Shown here: piece by piece, positions 21,431 through 32,928 of the stretch
Layout: every line of letters starts with the position of its first letter
How positions within the stretch are numbered: position 1 is the first letter of the stretch
Translations under genes and position numbers: made by a program
NCBI GenBank assembly: GCA_948474755.1
Contig: CAOLHI010001019.1
Span: forward strand, 62,001-126,000
Length of the DNA stretch: 64,000 nucleotides
Source of the DNA: Ctenosaura bakeri
Taxonomy: Eukaryota; Chordata; Lepidosauria; Squamata; Iguanidae
Reading direction: 5' to 3'
The notes under the pieces: generated by a model
Databases searched by the model: none
The model's input: the letters and a program-made list of their open reading frames with translations, nothing else
Told to the model about the DNA's origin: nothing

Positions 21431-22228
21431 TAGAATCCTAGAACCTTACAGTTGAAAGAGACTCCCAAGGGCCACCCAGTCCAACCCCATTCTGCTATGC
21501 GGGAAGATACAATCAAAGCACTCCCTTTGTCAGATGGTCATGCAACCTCTGAGAAAAACCTCAGCCCTTTCCACACCTTACCATTTTCCATTGTTGTCCT
21601 GTTGCGATCCCACCAGTGCCACTGCCAGGATGGGACTGTGGCCCAAATGCTCTTCTCCGCACCAAGTCAGCTGCCTGCAGAAGGGTAACATGAGGGACAC
21701 ATGCTTTCCTTCTGCAGTGCAGCCAGCCACCTCCTGTGCTGCACTGGGGAAGGAGGTGCCAAGATTGTACTTCCTTCCTTTCTGCACAGCAGCTGGCGAC
21801 GGGAGCATCATAAGATCAAGGGCCATTGCTGGATTTTTTCTGATAATGGACTATCCCATGATTGCAATGGCTTGGGATGCGTGGGCCATGGGACCACAAC
21901 ATCATGTGAAAGCACAACTTGTGGACCAGCAACAGCATGTCCCCATCCAAGGACAGTGATGTCACATGGAAATGGCCCTCCTAAGGAGAAGACTCAACCA
22001 CACTCTACTTTTAGCATTGGGAAGTTCTTCCTAATGTTTATATGGAATCTCTTTTCCTATGGCTTGAACCCATTGCTCCTTTGCCTGAGTCTCTGGAGTA
22101 GCAGAAACCAAGCTTGCTCCATCCTCCATACGAATCCCTTCAAATATTTAAACATGGCTAACATGTCACTGGTTAACCATCCTCTTCTCCAGGCAAAACC
22201 TACCCAGCTCTCTAAGCCGCGTCTCATT
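21431..22228 (-). mobile_element. CR1 3' end split by a TIR element
   Basis: The left part 21431-21562 is the complement of the CR1 tail. The right part 21978-22228 continues the same CR1 ('ctaaggagaagactcaacca' to 'ccagctctctaagccgc'). The 415-bp element at 21563-21977 lies between them with duplicated CTC. Confidence 0.88.
21563..21977. mobile_element. 415-bp TIR element nested in CR1
   Basis: Ends are AGCCCTTTCCACACC and the complement of GGCCATTTCCATGTG, with duplication CTC (21560-21562 and 21978-21980). The interior matches the 419-bp element at 18491 along its length. The CR1 sequence is restored by removing it, so the insertion boundaries are firm. Confidence 0.9.
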
Positions 22229-23111
22229 GCGGCAGCTTAGAACTAAAGACAAATCCCTCTCTTTCTCTTTCTCTCTGACCTTCACAATTCACTAACTTGC
22301 ACTGGTTGGACAAAAGTAACCCCCAAAGGCTAGGAAAGCATTTGTCAAGGGAGAAGTCGGGGTGAGGGGCGTCTCTCTATTTGCCACAGTAACTGTTTTT
22401 AGCCTTCTGTGGTCAGTGGAGCCAAGCGGGCATGACGGGCAGCCATCCTGTGCCAGACCCCAGGGCCTTTTTTTTTTTACCAAATGAACCGATCCCCTGC
22501 CCGCAGCCGCGGCCCCCGTCGGCTGCCTCATAGCAGCTCATGTTCTTGTTTCAAGTGGTCACGGGGCTCCCCTTCATCTCCGCTTGGACTCCCCGTGCCC
22601 TTGGCAGGCCGTGTGATGTGGTTGCCCAGACTCCGGGCCCGGCGGTGGAGGAAGACGAGGGAATGCAGCAACGATGATGCCGAGGGAGGTGGGGGGAGAG
22701 AAAGCCACAGAGCTCCCCTATTTATAGCTGGCCTCTCGGAGACTGCCACTTAAACGCTGCATTCCTCATCCGTGAACAAACCCCCGAGTGGGGCCTTCAA
22801 AATAGCTCAGAAGCCTTTGCCTCTAATTACATGGTTGGGTCGCTCAGCTCGCCACACCGCCGGCACCGGGCCGGCTCTCCCTGCAGATGCTCTCCGTGGC
22901 TGTAGGAGCAGGGGAGGCAAAGATGGCTGAGCACAGAACACAACAGCCCCGGGCCCTAAAAAGGCACAGGACAAAGGGGAACATCCCTTCTCTTGCTATC
23001 ATTATCACCCTTTTGCTCCATTGCTTTCTTCCCAGCACTGGGATTCAAGGTGCCTTACCAATTATTAAAACCAGTACAGATTTAAAAAGTACAGAAGGTA
23101 CAAAACAAGAA
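22229..23111. other. Apparently single-copy, GC-rich in part
   Basis: GC- and CpG-richer segments at 22490-22660 and 22845-22900 are not bounded by transposon ends, unlike other GC-rich blocks here. Conserved regulatory DNA or a weak CpG island is possible. No frame has domain support. Confidence 0.3.
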
Positions 23112-23955
23112 GAAAATTCAAAATGACCTTAACAGATTGGAAAGCTGAGCCAAGGCTAACAAAATGAATTTCAACAGGGAGAAATGTAAGGTCCTGCACC
23201 TAGGCAGAATAAGTGGAAGGCACAAATATAGGATGGGGGACACATGGCTGGACAATAGTACATGTGAAAGGGATCTAGGAGTCCTGGTGGACCACAAGCT
23301 GAACATGAGTCAGCAGTGTGACGCAGTAGTCAAGAAAGCCAACACGATTCTTGGTTGCATCAATAGGAGTATGGTGTCTAGATCGAGGGAGGTACTGGTA
23401 CCACTCTACTCTGCTTTGGTTAGACCCCATCTTGAATCCTGTGTCCAGTTCTGGGCACCCCAATTCAAGAAGGATATTGACAAGCTGGAACGTGTACAGA
23501 GGAGGACGACCAAAATGGTGAAAGGTCTGGAAGCCATGAAGCCCTATGAGGAGTGGCTTAGGGAGCTTGGGATGTTTAGTCTGCAGAAGAGAAGGTTAAG
23601 AGGGGACATGATAGCCAGGTTTAAATATTTGAAGGGATGTCATCTTGAGGAGGGAGTGGGCTTGTTTTCTGCTGCTCCAGAAACTAGGACAAGGAGCTAT
23701 GGATTCAAGCTGCAGGAGAGAAGATTCCACCTGAACCCCAGGAAGAACTTCCTGATGGTCAAAGCTGTCCGGCAGTGGAATCTGCTGCCTTGGAGTGTAG
23801 TGGAGTCTCCTTCTTTGGAGGTTTTTAAGCAGAGGCTGGATGGCCATCTGCCCAAGGAGGGCTTTGATGGTGTCTTCCTGCATGGCAGGAGGGGGGTTGG
23901 ACTGGGTGGCCCCTGGGGTCTCTTCCAACTCTACATTTCTATGATTCTGTGATTT
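23112..23955 (+). mobile_element. CR1 LINE, 5'-truncated (~840 bp)
   Basis: Frame 23164-23952 (262 residues) runs from '[15 protein letters not shown]' through '[20 protein letters not shown]' to '[11 protein letters not shown]' and continues through the normal stop region. It ends in ATTTCTATGATTCTGTGATTTC. RT catalytic boxes are absent. Confidence 0.95.
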
Positions 23956-24037
23956 CTCCTCCATGCCTTGAGGACTTGATAAGACAGTCCAGGCCCTGAC
24001 ATCTGGGAACCCTAGTTTGAAATACAGTCAAGGGTAG

Positions 24038-24138
24038 ACATAGGGGTGTTATGAGTGTGTCTTCCTGCATAACAGGGGGTTTGACTGGATGGCCTCTGTG
24101 TTCTCTTCCAACTATTCTTCTATGATTCTGTGATTCAA
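24038..24138 (+). mobile_element. CR1 3' tail fragment
   Basis: Only the 3' UTR ('tttgactggatggcctctgt') and 'ttctatgattctgtgattc' are left. Confidence 0.8.
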
Positions 24139-24342
24139 AAAAAATCCACCGTATCCTCCAACTGTCCTAATTTATCAGGGACGATTCTGTTTAATCCTTT
24201 GCCGCCCAACTTTTCCAGCTGCTTTTATAATGTCCCGTCGCCTGGATTTTTCCCAGAGAAAGGACTCTGGGCAGGGTCCGTGCCCAGTGCACTAGCCAAT
24301 CAGCCACAGAGAGAGAAAGAGAGATCATGCTGGATCTAGCTG
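24139..24342. other. Short unassigned spacer
   Basis: No repeat recognised in about 200 bp. Confidence 0.3.
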
Positions 24343-24475
24343 GGCACTATCCTTCCTGAACTGTGGTGCCCAGAACTGGACACAGTATTCCAGGTGAGTT
24401 CTGACCAAAGCAGAAAAGAGTGGTACAATTTCTTCCTGTTATCTGGACATTATATTCCTGGCTATGCACCCTGCA
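24343..24475 (-). mobile_element. CR1 internal fragment
   Basis: Complement of the 'QFWAPQF' to 'LVPLYSAL' region ('gtgcccagaactggacacag', 'gttctgaccaaagcagaaaa'). Neither element end is present. Confidence 0.8.
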
Positions 24476-25359
24476 ACCCTTGGAATCCAGTAGGCAGGAG
24501 GGCCAGAGTCTATGCTTGCTGGGGGATTCTGGGAGCTGTAGTAGTTTCTCTGTAGAAACTTTTCCAAAGTGCGCCACAGGTTTTATAAATGTTGAGGAGC
24601 CTGGATTTGAGTGCTAAGTTTAAAGGAGTTGCCCAAGGTGCTGATCCTATTTTGGGGATGGGATTCATGTTCCTCTTGAACCTCAGAGCCAAATTGCTGC
24701 CCTACTAACATAGACATTCCTTGTTGTTCCTACATCTATCACATTTTGGGGAAGACCATCAGAATCTGCAGTGCAAAAACAAGATAAAAATTGGTAGATG
24801 TTTGTGCAAAGTTAAGAGTAAAATATAACATGTTAAAGCATTGTAATTATGATGTAGCAACACACTCTGCCAATGAAATCCCACATCTTCCAAATGAGGG
24901 CATTTAAGCAAACAAGGCCATTTAAACAAACAATGAACGTGCTGGAGGAGTCATATAAAATACTCCGCAGCTGCCGATAACCCAATCGGCCCCGGACCCC
25001 CATCCCTCACTCTAGCAAAAGACCTTGCTTTGTCTTCTTCCTCTTTTGTTGCCTTTTTTTTTTTTTAATGACCATGCAACAGTTTGAAGCTGAGGATAAG
25101 TTGGAGATAAGTTTTCCTCTGCTCGCTGCAGCTGGCAAAACACACCACATTCACTTGTAGCAAAAGAGCAACTTGTTTCGATATGACCGCTGACCGCGCT
25201 AAAAAGAAACCTCAGGGAGTCAAGGCTATTGTTCCAAAAAGAAAATGTTATCATTTATAATGGGTTTGCCAAGGGTTCATCTCCATTCTTCATGTATTTG
25301 ATGTCATACAAGCTGAAGAGCGATTCTAGTGCAAGGAGGGCACACTATCCATTTCGTGT
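24476..25359. other. Mostly single-copy
   Basis: A poly-T tract lies at 25052-25067. The stretch 25070-25230 is unique-looking and could be regulatory. No gene supported. Confidence 0.3.
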
Positions 25360-25580
25360 TTTTTGTGGTTATGTGCCTTCAGATCAAATCTTACTTTTGG
25401 AAATGCCGTTATACAGCTTTCTTGGCAAGATTTGTTCACAGGAGGCTTGTTGTTGCCTTTCTCTGAAGCTGAAAGAGTGTGACTTGCCCAAGGTTTCCAA
25501 GTCTGAGCCAGGATTTGAACCTTGGGCCTCCCCAGATTCCTGGTCCAACATGCAAACAACTAAACCATGCTGGGTCTCCT
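25360..25580 (-). mobile_element. tRNA-derived SINE, copy on minus strand
   Basis: Complement of the SINE also seen at 37668: tail 'gtgccttcagatcaaatctt', body 'gaggctt...tctctgaagctgaaagagt', and the tRNA-like head region 'gaaccttgggcctccccaga...ccatgctgg'. Diverged. Confidence 0.7.
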
Positions 25581-25582
25581 GG

Positions 25583-25805
25583 AATTATGGTGAGCCTGTT
25601 CTAGATTTTTCTTGGCCAGAATTATTCCAGTTTGTCACTGGCTTTCTCTGAGGCTGAGAGAGTGTGACTTGCCCAAGGTCACCCAGTGGGCTTCCATGGC
25701 TAAGTGGGGATTTGGACCCTGGTTTCCTGGGGTCCTACTCCAACTTCACCATGCTGGCTCTCATTCAGGGGGTCCCTCTAAGTTGAAAGTGATTTGACAG
25801 TGTAG
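25583..25805 (-). mobile_element. Second tRNA-derived SINE fragment, back to back
   Basis: Repeats the SINE body and head ('ctctgaggctgagagagtgt', 'aaggtcacccagtgggcttc', 'ccatgctggctct'), then a plus-sense tail-like piece 'ccctctaagttgaaagtgat'. The structure suggests two SINE copies joined or a rearranged one. Confidence 0.6.
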
Positions 25806-25814
25806 CAACAACTC

Positions 25815-25945
25815 CTTTAGTTAGCCATTTGATTGCACAGTCAGATGCACAACGTTGCTCCTCAGCACAAGGGTAGTGCAGCACCATTAACACATAACTC
25901 TGCCTGTGGACATTGGTGCCACACAACTTTGATGTAGGATGCTGG
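25815..25945. repeat. Unclassified GTGCATTTGG-type repeat fragment
   Basis: 'gccatttgattgcacagtca' and 'ttaacacataactctgcctg' align with the copy at 21200-21300. Confidence 0.4.
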
Positions 25946-26090
25946 CCATTACTAGACAGTAAGGTGGTGGAGATGATATATTCGCTTGTCCCAGATCACT
26001 CTTCACAACCTGTTGATGACAAAGAAAGATAACAAAGGACAAATCCCATCACACTTATTGGCTGCATAGGTTGCAGAACAGCAGAACGAT

Positions 26091-26332
26091 AGAATCCTAG
26101 AGTTGGAAGAGACCCCTGGGGCCATCCAGTCCAACCTCTTTCTGCCATTCAGGAAGATACAATCCGAGCCTTCCCTTTGACAGAGGACCATCCAGTCTCT
26201 CTTTAAAAACCTCCAAAGAAGGAAGGAGTCTCCACCACACTCCACTCAGGCAGCAGTGTATTCCACTGTCAAACTGTTCTTAGCATCAGGAAGTTCTTCC
26301 TCAGGTTTAGGTGGAATCTCTTTTCAAATTTT
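26091..26332 (-). mobile_element. CR1 3' fragment, left arm of an inverted pair
   Basis: Complement of the CR1 tail and C-terminal coding end. It stops inside 'aggtggaatctctttt' where a CR1 of opposite orientation begins. Confidence 0.88.
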
Positions 26333-26585
26333 CAAACCAATGGATGCAAATTACAAGAAAAGAACTTCCACCTTAACATTGTGAAGAACTTCTTGCCTGG
26401 CAAGCACTGTTCAAGAGTGGAATGGGCTGCGTTGCATATTCTGGACTCTCCTTCGTTGAAGGTCTTTAAACAGATGAGCATCTTCCAAGAGTGCTTCAGT
26501 TGTGTGCCCTGCATGGCAGAATGGGGCTGGAATAGATGGCCATCATGGTCCCTTCCAACCTGAAGATTCAATGCCTAAATATAAA
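26333..26585 (+). mobile_element. CR1 3' fragment, right arm of an inverted pair
   Basis: Plus-strand 'caatggatgcaaattacaag' to 'gaagattcaatgcctaa'. Together with 26091-26332 it forms a diverged head-to-head CR1 pair. This is consistent with the twin-priming/inversion seen for other LINEs, or with two insertions. Confidence 0.8.
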
Positions 26586-26639
26586 TGATTAAACATGAAT
26601 AAATGTGATTATATAAATCTACACTCATACTAATAAGTG

Positions 26640-26800
26640 ATGGTTGCACTACACCACCCTTTTACTGAATATTGGCATTGTGCAACCAACTGCATACCTG
26701 CCAGTATGAAATGGATGTTTCTGAAATCCCAGGAAATCATGCAGCACATTTCAGGTACGGATGAGTAGTTATGCACCATCCAAGAGTGCAGAACTACTGG
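26640..26800. repeat. Unclassified repeat shared with 55800-56257
   Basis: 'actacaccacccttttactg' and 'tgtttctgaaatcccaggaa...agttatgcaccatccaagag' match sequences near 56125 and 55880-55960. No known family recognised. Confidence 0.4.
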
Positions 26801-26914
26801 TGACACAGTTACACTTGTGGAACTCTGTTTTTCCAACTGTGAAAGGGATGCAAACCTTAACTGTGGCCATAAAAGCACAAGAGCGTGCAGAAGGGGACTG
26901 AATCATGCAGGGAA

Positions 26915-27449
26915 CTGGCACTGTTTTGGTCAGACCTCCCCTGGAAGAATCCTGTGACCAGTTCTGGGCACCACAGTTCATTAAGGATGCTGACAAGTTG
27001 GAAGGTGTCCAGAGGAGGGCAACCAAAATGGAAACCAGGAAGCCCTCGGAGGAGTGGCTAAGGGAGCTGGGTGTGTTTAGCCTGGAGAAGAAGAAAAGGT
27101 AAAGAGAGGGCATGACAGCCATATTTAAATATTTGAAGGATGTCACTGGAAGATGGAGCAAGCTTATTTTCTGCTGCTCCAGAGACTAGGACACTATAGA
27201 GCAATGACTTCAAGCTACAGGAAAAGAGGTTCCTCCTAAAGACTAGGAAGAACTTCCTGATGGTAAGAGCAGTTTGACAGTGGAATCTGCTGCTGCCTGG
27301 GAGTGTGGTGGATTCTCCTTATTTGGAGTTTTTTAAACAGGGACTGGATGGCCATCTGTTGGGAATGCTTTGATGGTGTATTCCTGAATGGCAGAACAGA
27401 GTTGGACTCAACCACATTGTGGTCCATTCCAACTCTATGATTCTATAAA
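26915..27449 (+). mobile_element. CR1 3' half, moderately old
   Basis: Runs from the '[10 protein letters not shown]' region ('ctggaagaatcctgtgacca') to 'tctatgattctat'. Several frameshifts. Confidence 0.88.
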
Positions 27450-28574
27450 ATGTGACCAGAACACCAACCATGGGTCTGAAGTTTTGCAAACCCATACAGG
27501 AGTGAATGGGGGATACATTTTTCATATCTAGTCCTGTGGGCGTCATGAAGTGCTCTGTGCTTTCCTTGGGCCATTCTTTCTGTGGCAAAGTTTGGGGACC
27601 TCCCAATCTAGGTTGAAAATACCAGACTCTGGGAGCTGACCTGATGCACCGGACCCCAGAAGTGGGATCAGTGCCTTTGTCCCTGCTTGGAAGTGCCGGT
27701 TCTCCTTTTCACACTCTGTAGCCTGAGGCATGCCCCAAATCTCTAGAAGCTGGCGTGGGCTCCCTGCATTCCCAGCCCACAGAAATTCTGCTGGCTATAT
27801 ATGTTTGGAGACACCTTGGCCAGACAGGAGACAGTGTGTGAATTTATGAGCTAATTAAGTGGCAGGAAGGCTGTGAAAGGTCCTGCTGGGTGGCTCCTTA
27901 GCATCATGGCTCTCACCGCTGTGTGGAATCCATCTACCCCTTCAATCCAGGGCAAAAGAGGGTCTTCCTCCTAAGAAGCAGCCGCCGCCACCCCTGGACC
28001 AGTCTGCAGACTCTTAAAACACCTCTCAGCCTCTTTGGGTTTCTTCCATCTCCATGAAGTGGTAGGGATGGGACCCCCAAGGTGTTGGCCAAGAAAAACC
28101 CAACCCCGTCCCATTGAAAAGCTGTATCCTTCTCTCTCTCCCTCTCAGCCGCTCTCCTTCCCTCTTCCAAAACTCATCATCGGTCGCCATTCCACTCGCA
28201 TGAGGTATTGCCTGTGCCTTTCCCAACCCAAACAATTTGCTGGTGTCCCTGCTGCCCACAACAGTTATGGGCAACGCTCCAGCAGAGCCGAGGAGCTGCT
28301 GGGTATAACTGGAAGTCCAGGCCAAGCCTTCCCTGGGGCATTGGGGAGGATGGAAGGCAGGAAAGTGCCTTTTGGCTAAAAAGGAAGCCTGGGTAATCTC
28401 TCAGGCCAACTCAGCCTCCTGTTTGCTGGCCTCACTCTCTGTTTGTGCTTCCTTTTTCACTCTGTTCCAGTTTCTGCAAAAATATGTTTTTTTTCCCTCT
28501 TGTCACTGTGATCAGACTAGACAGGTTTCTGCACTATCCCAGGTCAGTCCTCTAGATGCTTCTACTTGCTCTCA
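27450..28574. other. Mostly single-copy
   Basis: About 1.1 kb without a recognised transposon. A unique AT-rich patch lies at 27795-27880 ('gaatttatgagctaattaag'). No convincing coding exon. Confidence 0.3.
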
Positions 28575-29678
28575 TAGAACTATAGAATCAAAGAATGTCA
28601 AGGAACCCCATGGGCCAAATGCTGGATTCCACAACTCTTAAGATCTAACCCTTAGATCTTTCCTCATAGGGCTTCATGGCTTCCAGGCCTTTCACCATTT
28701 TGGTGGCCTTCCTCTGGACATGTTCCAGCATGTCGATATCCTTATTGAATTGAGGTGCCCGGAACTGGACACAGGATTATTCCAGATGAGGTCTAACCAA
28801 AGCAGAATAGAGGGGTACCATTAGCTCCCTCGATCTAGACACCATTGATGCAACCAAGAATTGCATTGGCTTTCTTGGCTGCTGCATCACACCACTGACT
28901 CATGTTCAGCTTATGATCTACCAAGACTCCTAGATCCCTTTCACACGTACTGCTACCCAGCCATGTGTCCCCCATCCTATATTTGTGCATTCTAATTTTT
29001 CTGCCTAAGTGCAGGACCTTACATTTCTCTCTGTTGCAATTCATTTTGTTAGCTTTGGCCCGGCTCTCCAATCTGTTGAGGTCATTTTGAAATCTGACCC
29101 TGTCCTCTGGGGTATTAGCAACCCCTCCCAATTTGGTGTCATCTGCAAATTTGATTAGCATGCCCTCCACTCTTTCATCCAAGTCATTGAAGAAGATGTT
29201 GAGTAGCCCTGGGCCCAAGACAGAACCCTGTGGCACCCCGCTAGTCACTTCTCTCCAGGATGAAAAGCAGCCCTTGGTGAGGAGCACCCTTTGGGTTCGG
29301 TCGGTCAACCAATTACAAATCCAACGAACAGGAGCCCCGTCTAGCCCTCATTTTACTAGCTTTTTTGCAAGAATGTTATGGGGAACTTTGTCAAAGGCCT
29401 TACCGAAGTCAAGATATGCTACATCCACAGCATTCCCTTCATCTATCAAGCTAGTAACTCTATCATAAAAAGAGATAAGATTTTTCTGGCGTGACTTGTT
29501 TTTGAGAAACTCATGTTGACTTTTAGCGATCACAGCATTGCTTTCTAAGTAATTACAAACTAACTGGGTTGGTGGCTGCATACTCTCCAAAGTTTCACAG
29601 ATCAAGTTGAGATATGTGTGGCTGAGCAACATTGGGATGGGATTAAGAGGGCAAAAGTTATTAATGAAGAAAAAAACC
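28575..29678 (-). mobile_element. CR1 LINE with preserved RT core (minus strand)
   Basis: Starts with a degenerate complement of the CR1 tail (28575-28630), skips much of the C-terminus, then covers the coding region upstream to the RT fingers/palm. It is the only copy here reaching the first catalytic Asp region. The missing C-terminal segment and frameshifts make it inactive. Confidence 0.9.
28835..29308 (-). pseudogene. CR1 ORF2 fragment with GVPQGS and FADD boxes
   Basis: 157 residues. '[19 protein letters not shown]' lies near residues 15-35 and an intact FADD catalytic box ('[10 protein letters not shown]') near residues 53-62. '[13 protein letters not shown]' and '[13 protein letters not shown]' follow. 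It is separated by a stop/frameshift from the upstream piece at 29348-29680. Confidence 0.88.
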
Positions 29679-29680
29679 AA
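29348..29680 (-). pseudogene. CR1 ORF2 RT palm fragment
   Basis: 110 residues including 'SQHEFLKNKSRQKNLISFYD' and 'VAYLDFGKAFDKVPHN', the RT block carrying the first catalytic Asp (DF.KAFD). The usual Gly of the QHGF motif has become Glu. It is the upstream continuation of the 28835-29308 fragment. Confidence 0.85.
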
Positions 29681-29733
29681 GCCGGGAGTGGCTGTGGCAT
29701 TTTGCTTTTGGTTGAGCCTGCTGGGAAGGGCAA

Positions 29734-29893
29734 GGCCATTTCCTATAGTATCCTGGGGTGTGCAGTTTAGGGATGGACATTTAGAGTTCTCAGCCGGAGA
29801 GCCCTTTGTCCTCAGGAAGCTAAAAACCCCAGCATTCCACAGGAGGTTGAAAGTGGAATAATAATGTTATAACAGCACAGTGCAGAGATGGCC
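29734..29893. mobile_element. 200-bp-type MITE with internal deletion (160 bp)
   Basis: Termini are GGCCATTTCC and GAGATGGCC, with duplication CAA at 29731-29733 and 29894-29896. It keeps the centre 'tctcagccggagagccct' typical of the 200-bp form but lacks about 40 bp of the left arm. Confidence 0.85.
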
Positions 29894-29923
29894 CAAGTCT
29901 TTTCCCCTCATCTTCTCTCCCTC

Positions 29924-30773
29924 TGTTATTTCCGGTATGGCACCCTGGGTGAGGACCCCCAGATATCATTTTGATATCATCTAATTCGGCCTTAGCTGGA
30001 CTGGTTTTCAGTTACCACACTCCACGTGTTTGTGAGGTTCTCTGGACAAGCATGGACATGAGTGCGGCTGCTAATGGTTTTACATTCCGGACTCTTTTGA
30101 GGCCAGCAACCCCAGCCCCGCCCGCAGCTTCAGGGAACTTCCAGCCGCAAACCTCACAATAGCCACGCGGCTTTCAGCTGAGCTACTCTTTTATGTTGGG
30201 TCATCAACATCCCGGACACACTATTGTCATCAAGAGCAAATCTGATCGTGTTAAACGTGACCTTTCCAAATCCTTTGTCTAGAGCCAAAACTCCTTTTGT
30301 CCTCACCTGGCTAGCCATAGCCGGCAGGCACAAACTCCCCTATAAAAACCCCTCATTTCCAAGCGGTCTTCGTACTACTTTGGACCTCCATCCTGCCTTG
30401 CTGCCGGTTGTCTAAGGGAACTCCCCTCAGCTCCCCACGCTGAGCTTTCCTCCCCGGAACCCGGCTCTTCTCCAAGACTACGAGACCAGGTGTCGTATCA
30501 CCTTCCCAAACAAATCTCCGTTTCTATTTCCAAGCTAGTTAGTTTATGTCTTGTCTTTCGTGTTTTTGTCTTTAATAAAGAATTGTCTGTTATTTGGAAA
30601 AACCTTGTCTAGCCGCTCTCTGACCTGCCGCTGTATACATTGGGTTAAAGATCTTGCTAAAGTTACCCTGCCTCTCACTCAGCCAAGAGAGTGCTCCAGC
30701 TAATTTTCCCCATCTTGTATTTTAATTGGCAATCTGGGCGCCCCTCCCGGGACCCCCAAAACACAGGGTAACA
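29924..30773 (+). mobile_element. Solo LTR, copy C (850 bp)
   Basis: Runs from TGTTATTTCC to CAGGGTAACA with 4-bp duplication CCTC at 29920-29923 and 30774-30777. It has TATA 'cctataaaaacccc' (30340-30353) and AATAAA 'tttaataaagaattg' (30570). U5 includes 'gggttaaagatcttgctaaa' and 'cccctcccgggaccccc'. It is the plus-strand relative of copy A at 1934. No internal sequence adjoins, so it is a solo LTR. Confidence 0.9.
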
Positions 30774-31735
30774 CCTCCTTAATTGATTCCACACTCCGTT
30801 GGCAGCAATTGAAGCAAGCTGAGGACAAAGGGGAAAAGTGGGAGACAGAGAGAAAAACTGGGACATTTTAAATGCAGCTGAAGAAGTGGGATGGCAGAAG
30901 TTTAATCAGGACTGTCTCTGCCAAATCAGGTCGGTTAGAAGGTGTTCTGGTGTTCTTCTGTGTGCCTGCGGCTTGCCTAGAAGAGCTTGCCTGGGGGTCA
31001 TGCCCCCAAAGAAGGCCATTTTTCAACCACCCCTTCCTTGCCCTGCTGCCTTCAAGTCTTGGCACCCAAATCCCGCTGCTTCTGGGCGATGGCCTCGCAT
31101 TGCCTCCTGGTAACCGTCGGCCTTTGGCCGTGGCACTCGGCACTGACATTCCTTCCCCAATTATCCCTGATCTAAATTAAATCTTAGAGACGCGCCGTAA
31201 GCCATAAAAGCCGAGGCTCCGGCAACGGAATAACAAGAGCCTCTTTGACAGGACTCTGGAAGGTAAGAGAGGTTGTGTCAGAAGAGATTTTTTTAAAAAA
31301 TCCAAATCTGGGCCTCACCATCACCCTGAGTTGGAAGGAATACATCTGAGAGCCCAGTTCCGGGAATGGAAAATCCTGGGAATTTAAAGGGGAAATTGGA
31401 TCTCGCGTCTGTTGGAGCCAGCGAGCTTTTCAGCTGTGTGTGCTTGAGACAAGCTTTGCGATCCTGGGAAAGGATCCCAGGACCTTTATATGAAATACCA
31501 TTTGGAAAAGTGCTGGAAGACATGGGAGAACGGGGAGGGGGGACCATTAAGTTTAGCAAATGGTGGGAAGGAACAGCCTGAAAGGATGTTGAAGTGACAG
31601 TCTGCCCAAGTCTGGAGGACACCAGGGTTTGATTAATGACACCAGCCGTGCTTCCAGATCACGGCCTCCGTTGTGTAACTTCAGCCATACTGAGCTACGT
31701 AGCAGAGGCACTGTGGAACCCTCCTGGTGACAGGC
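30774..31735. other. Mostly single-copy
   Basis: About 960 bp with no recognised repeat. Candidate for non-repetitive host sequence. Confidence 0.3.
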
Positions 31736-31943
31736 CTGGAAATCACTGGTCAGACCTCACCTGGAGGAATCCTGTGTCCAGTTCTGGGTTCCCCAGTTCA
31801 AGAAGGGTATTGACAAGCTGGAACATGTCCAGAAGAGGATGACTAAAATGGTAGAATCATAGAATCATAGAATCATAGAAATGTGGAGTTGGAAGAGACC
31901 CCAGGGGCCATCCAGTCCAACCCCCTGCCATGCAGGAACATCC

Positions 31944-32597
31944 TCAAAGCACTCCCGACAGACGGCCATCCAGCCTCTGCTTAAAAACCTCCAAGGAAGG
32001 AGACTCCACTACACTCCGAGGCAACAGATTCCACTGCCGGACAGCCCTGACTGTCAGGAAGTTCTTCCTGAGGTTCAGGTGGAATCTCCTTCCCTGCAGC
32101 TTGAATCCATTGCTCCTTGTCCTGGCCTCTGGAGCAGCAGAAAACAAGCCCTCTCCTTCCTCTACGTGGCATCCCTTCAGATATTTAAACATGGCTATCA
32201 TGTCCCCTCTTAACCTTCTCTTCTGCAGACTAAACATACCCAGCTCTCTAAGTCTATCCTCATAGGGCTTCTTGGCTTCCAGGCCTCTCACCATTCTGGT
32301 CGCCCTCCTCTGGACTTGCTCCAGCTTGTCAATATCCTTCTTGAATTGGGGTGCCCAGAACTGGACACAGGATTCAAGATGGGGTCTAACCAAAGCAGAG
32401 TAGAGTGGTACCAGTACCTCCCTCGATCTAGATACCATACTCCTATTGATGCAGCCGAGAATTGCATTGGCTTTCTTGGCTGCCACATCACACTGCTGGC
32501 TCATGTTCCACTTGTGGTCTATGAAGACTCCTAGATCCCTTTCACACGTACTGCTATCCAGCCACGTGTTCCCCCATCCTATATTTCTGTATTCCAT
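31944..32597 (-). pseudogene. CR1 ORF2 C-terminal frame (217 aa)
   Basis: Covers '[20 protein letters not shown]' through '[16 protein letters not shown]', '[15 protein letters not shown]' and '[14 protein letters not shown]' to the natural end 'RLSGVL'. It is one frame away from the RT segment at 32554-32928. Confidence 0.9.
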
Positions 32598-32928
32598 TTT
32601 TTCTACCTAAGTGTAGGACCTTACACTTCTCTCTGTTGAATTTCATTTTGTTCGCCTTGACCCAGCTCTCCAATCTATCCAGGTCATTTTGAATTTGGAT
32701 CCTGTCCTCTGGCGTATTAGCAACCCCTCCCAATTTGGTGTCATCTGCAAATTTGATGAGCATGCCCTCTATTCCTTCATCCAAGTCATTGATAAAAATA
32801 TTGGACAGCACTGGGCCTAGGACAGAACCCTGTGGCACCCCACTAGTCACTTCTCTCCAGGATGAAAAGCAGCCATTGGTGATCACCCTTTGGGTTCGGT
32901 CGGTCAACCAATTACAAATCCAACTCAC
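32554..32928 (-). pseudogene. CR1 ORF2 RT C-terminal frame (124 aa)
   Basis: '[19 protein letters not shown]', then [12 protein letters not shown], '[13 protein letters not shown]' and FADDTKLGG, ending '[14 protein letters not shown]'. It joins the downstream frame only through a frameshift. Confidence 0.9.
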
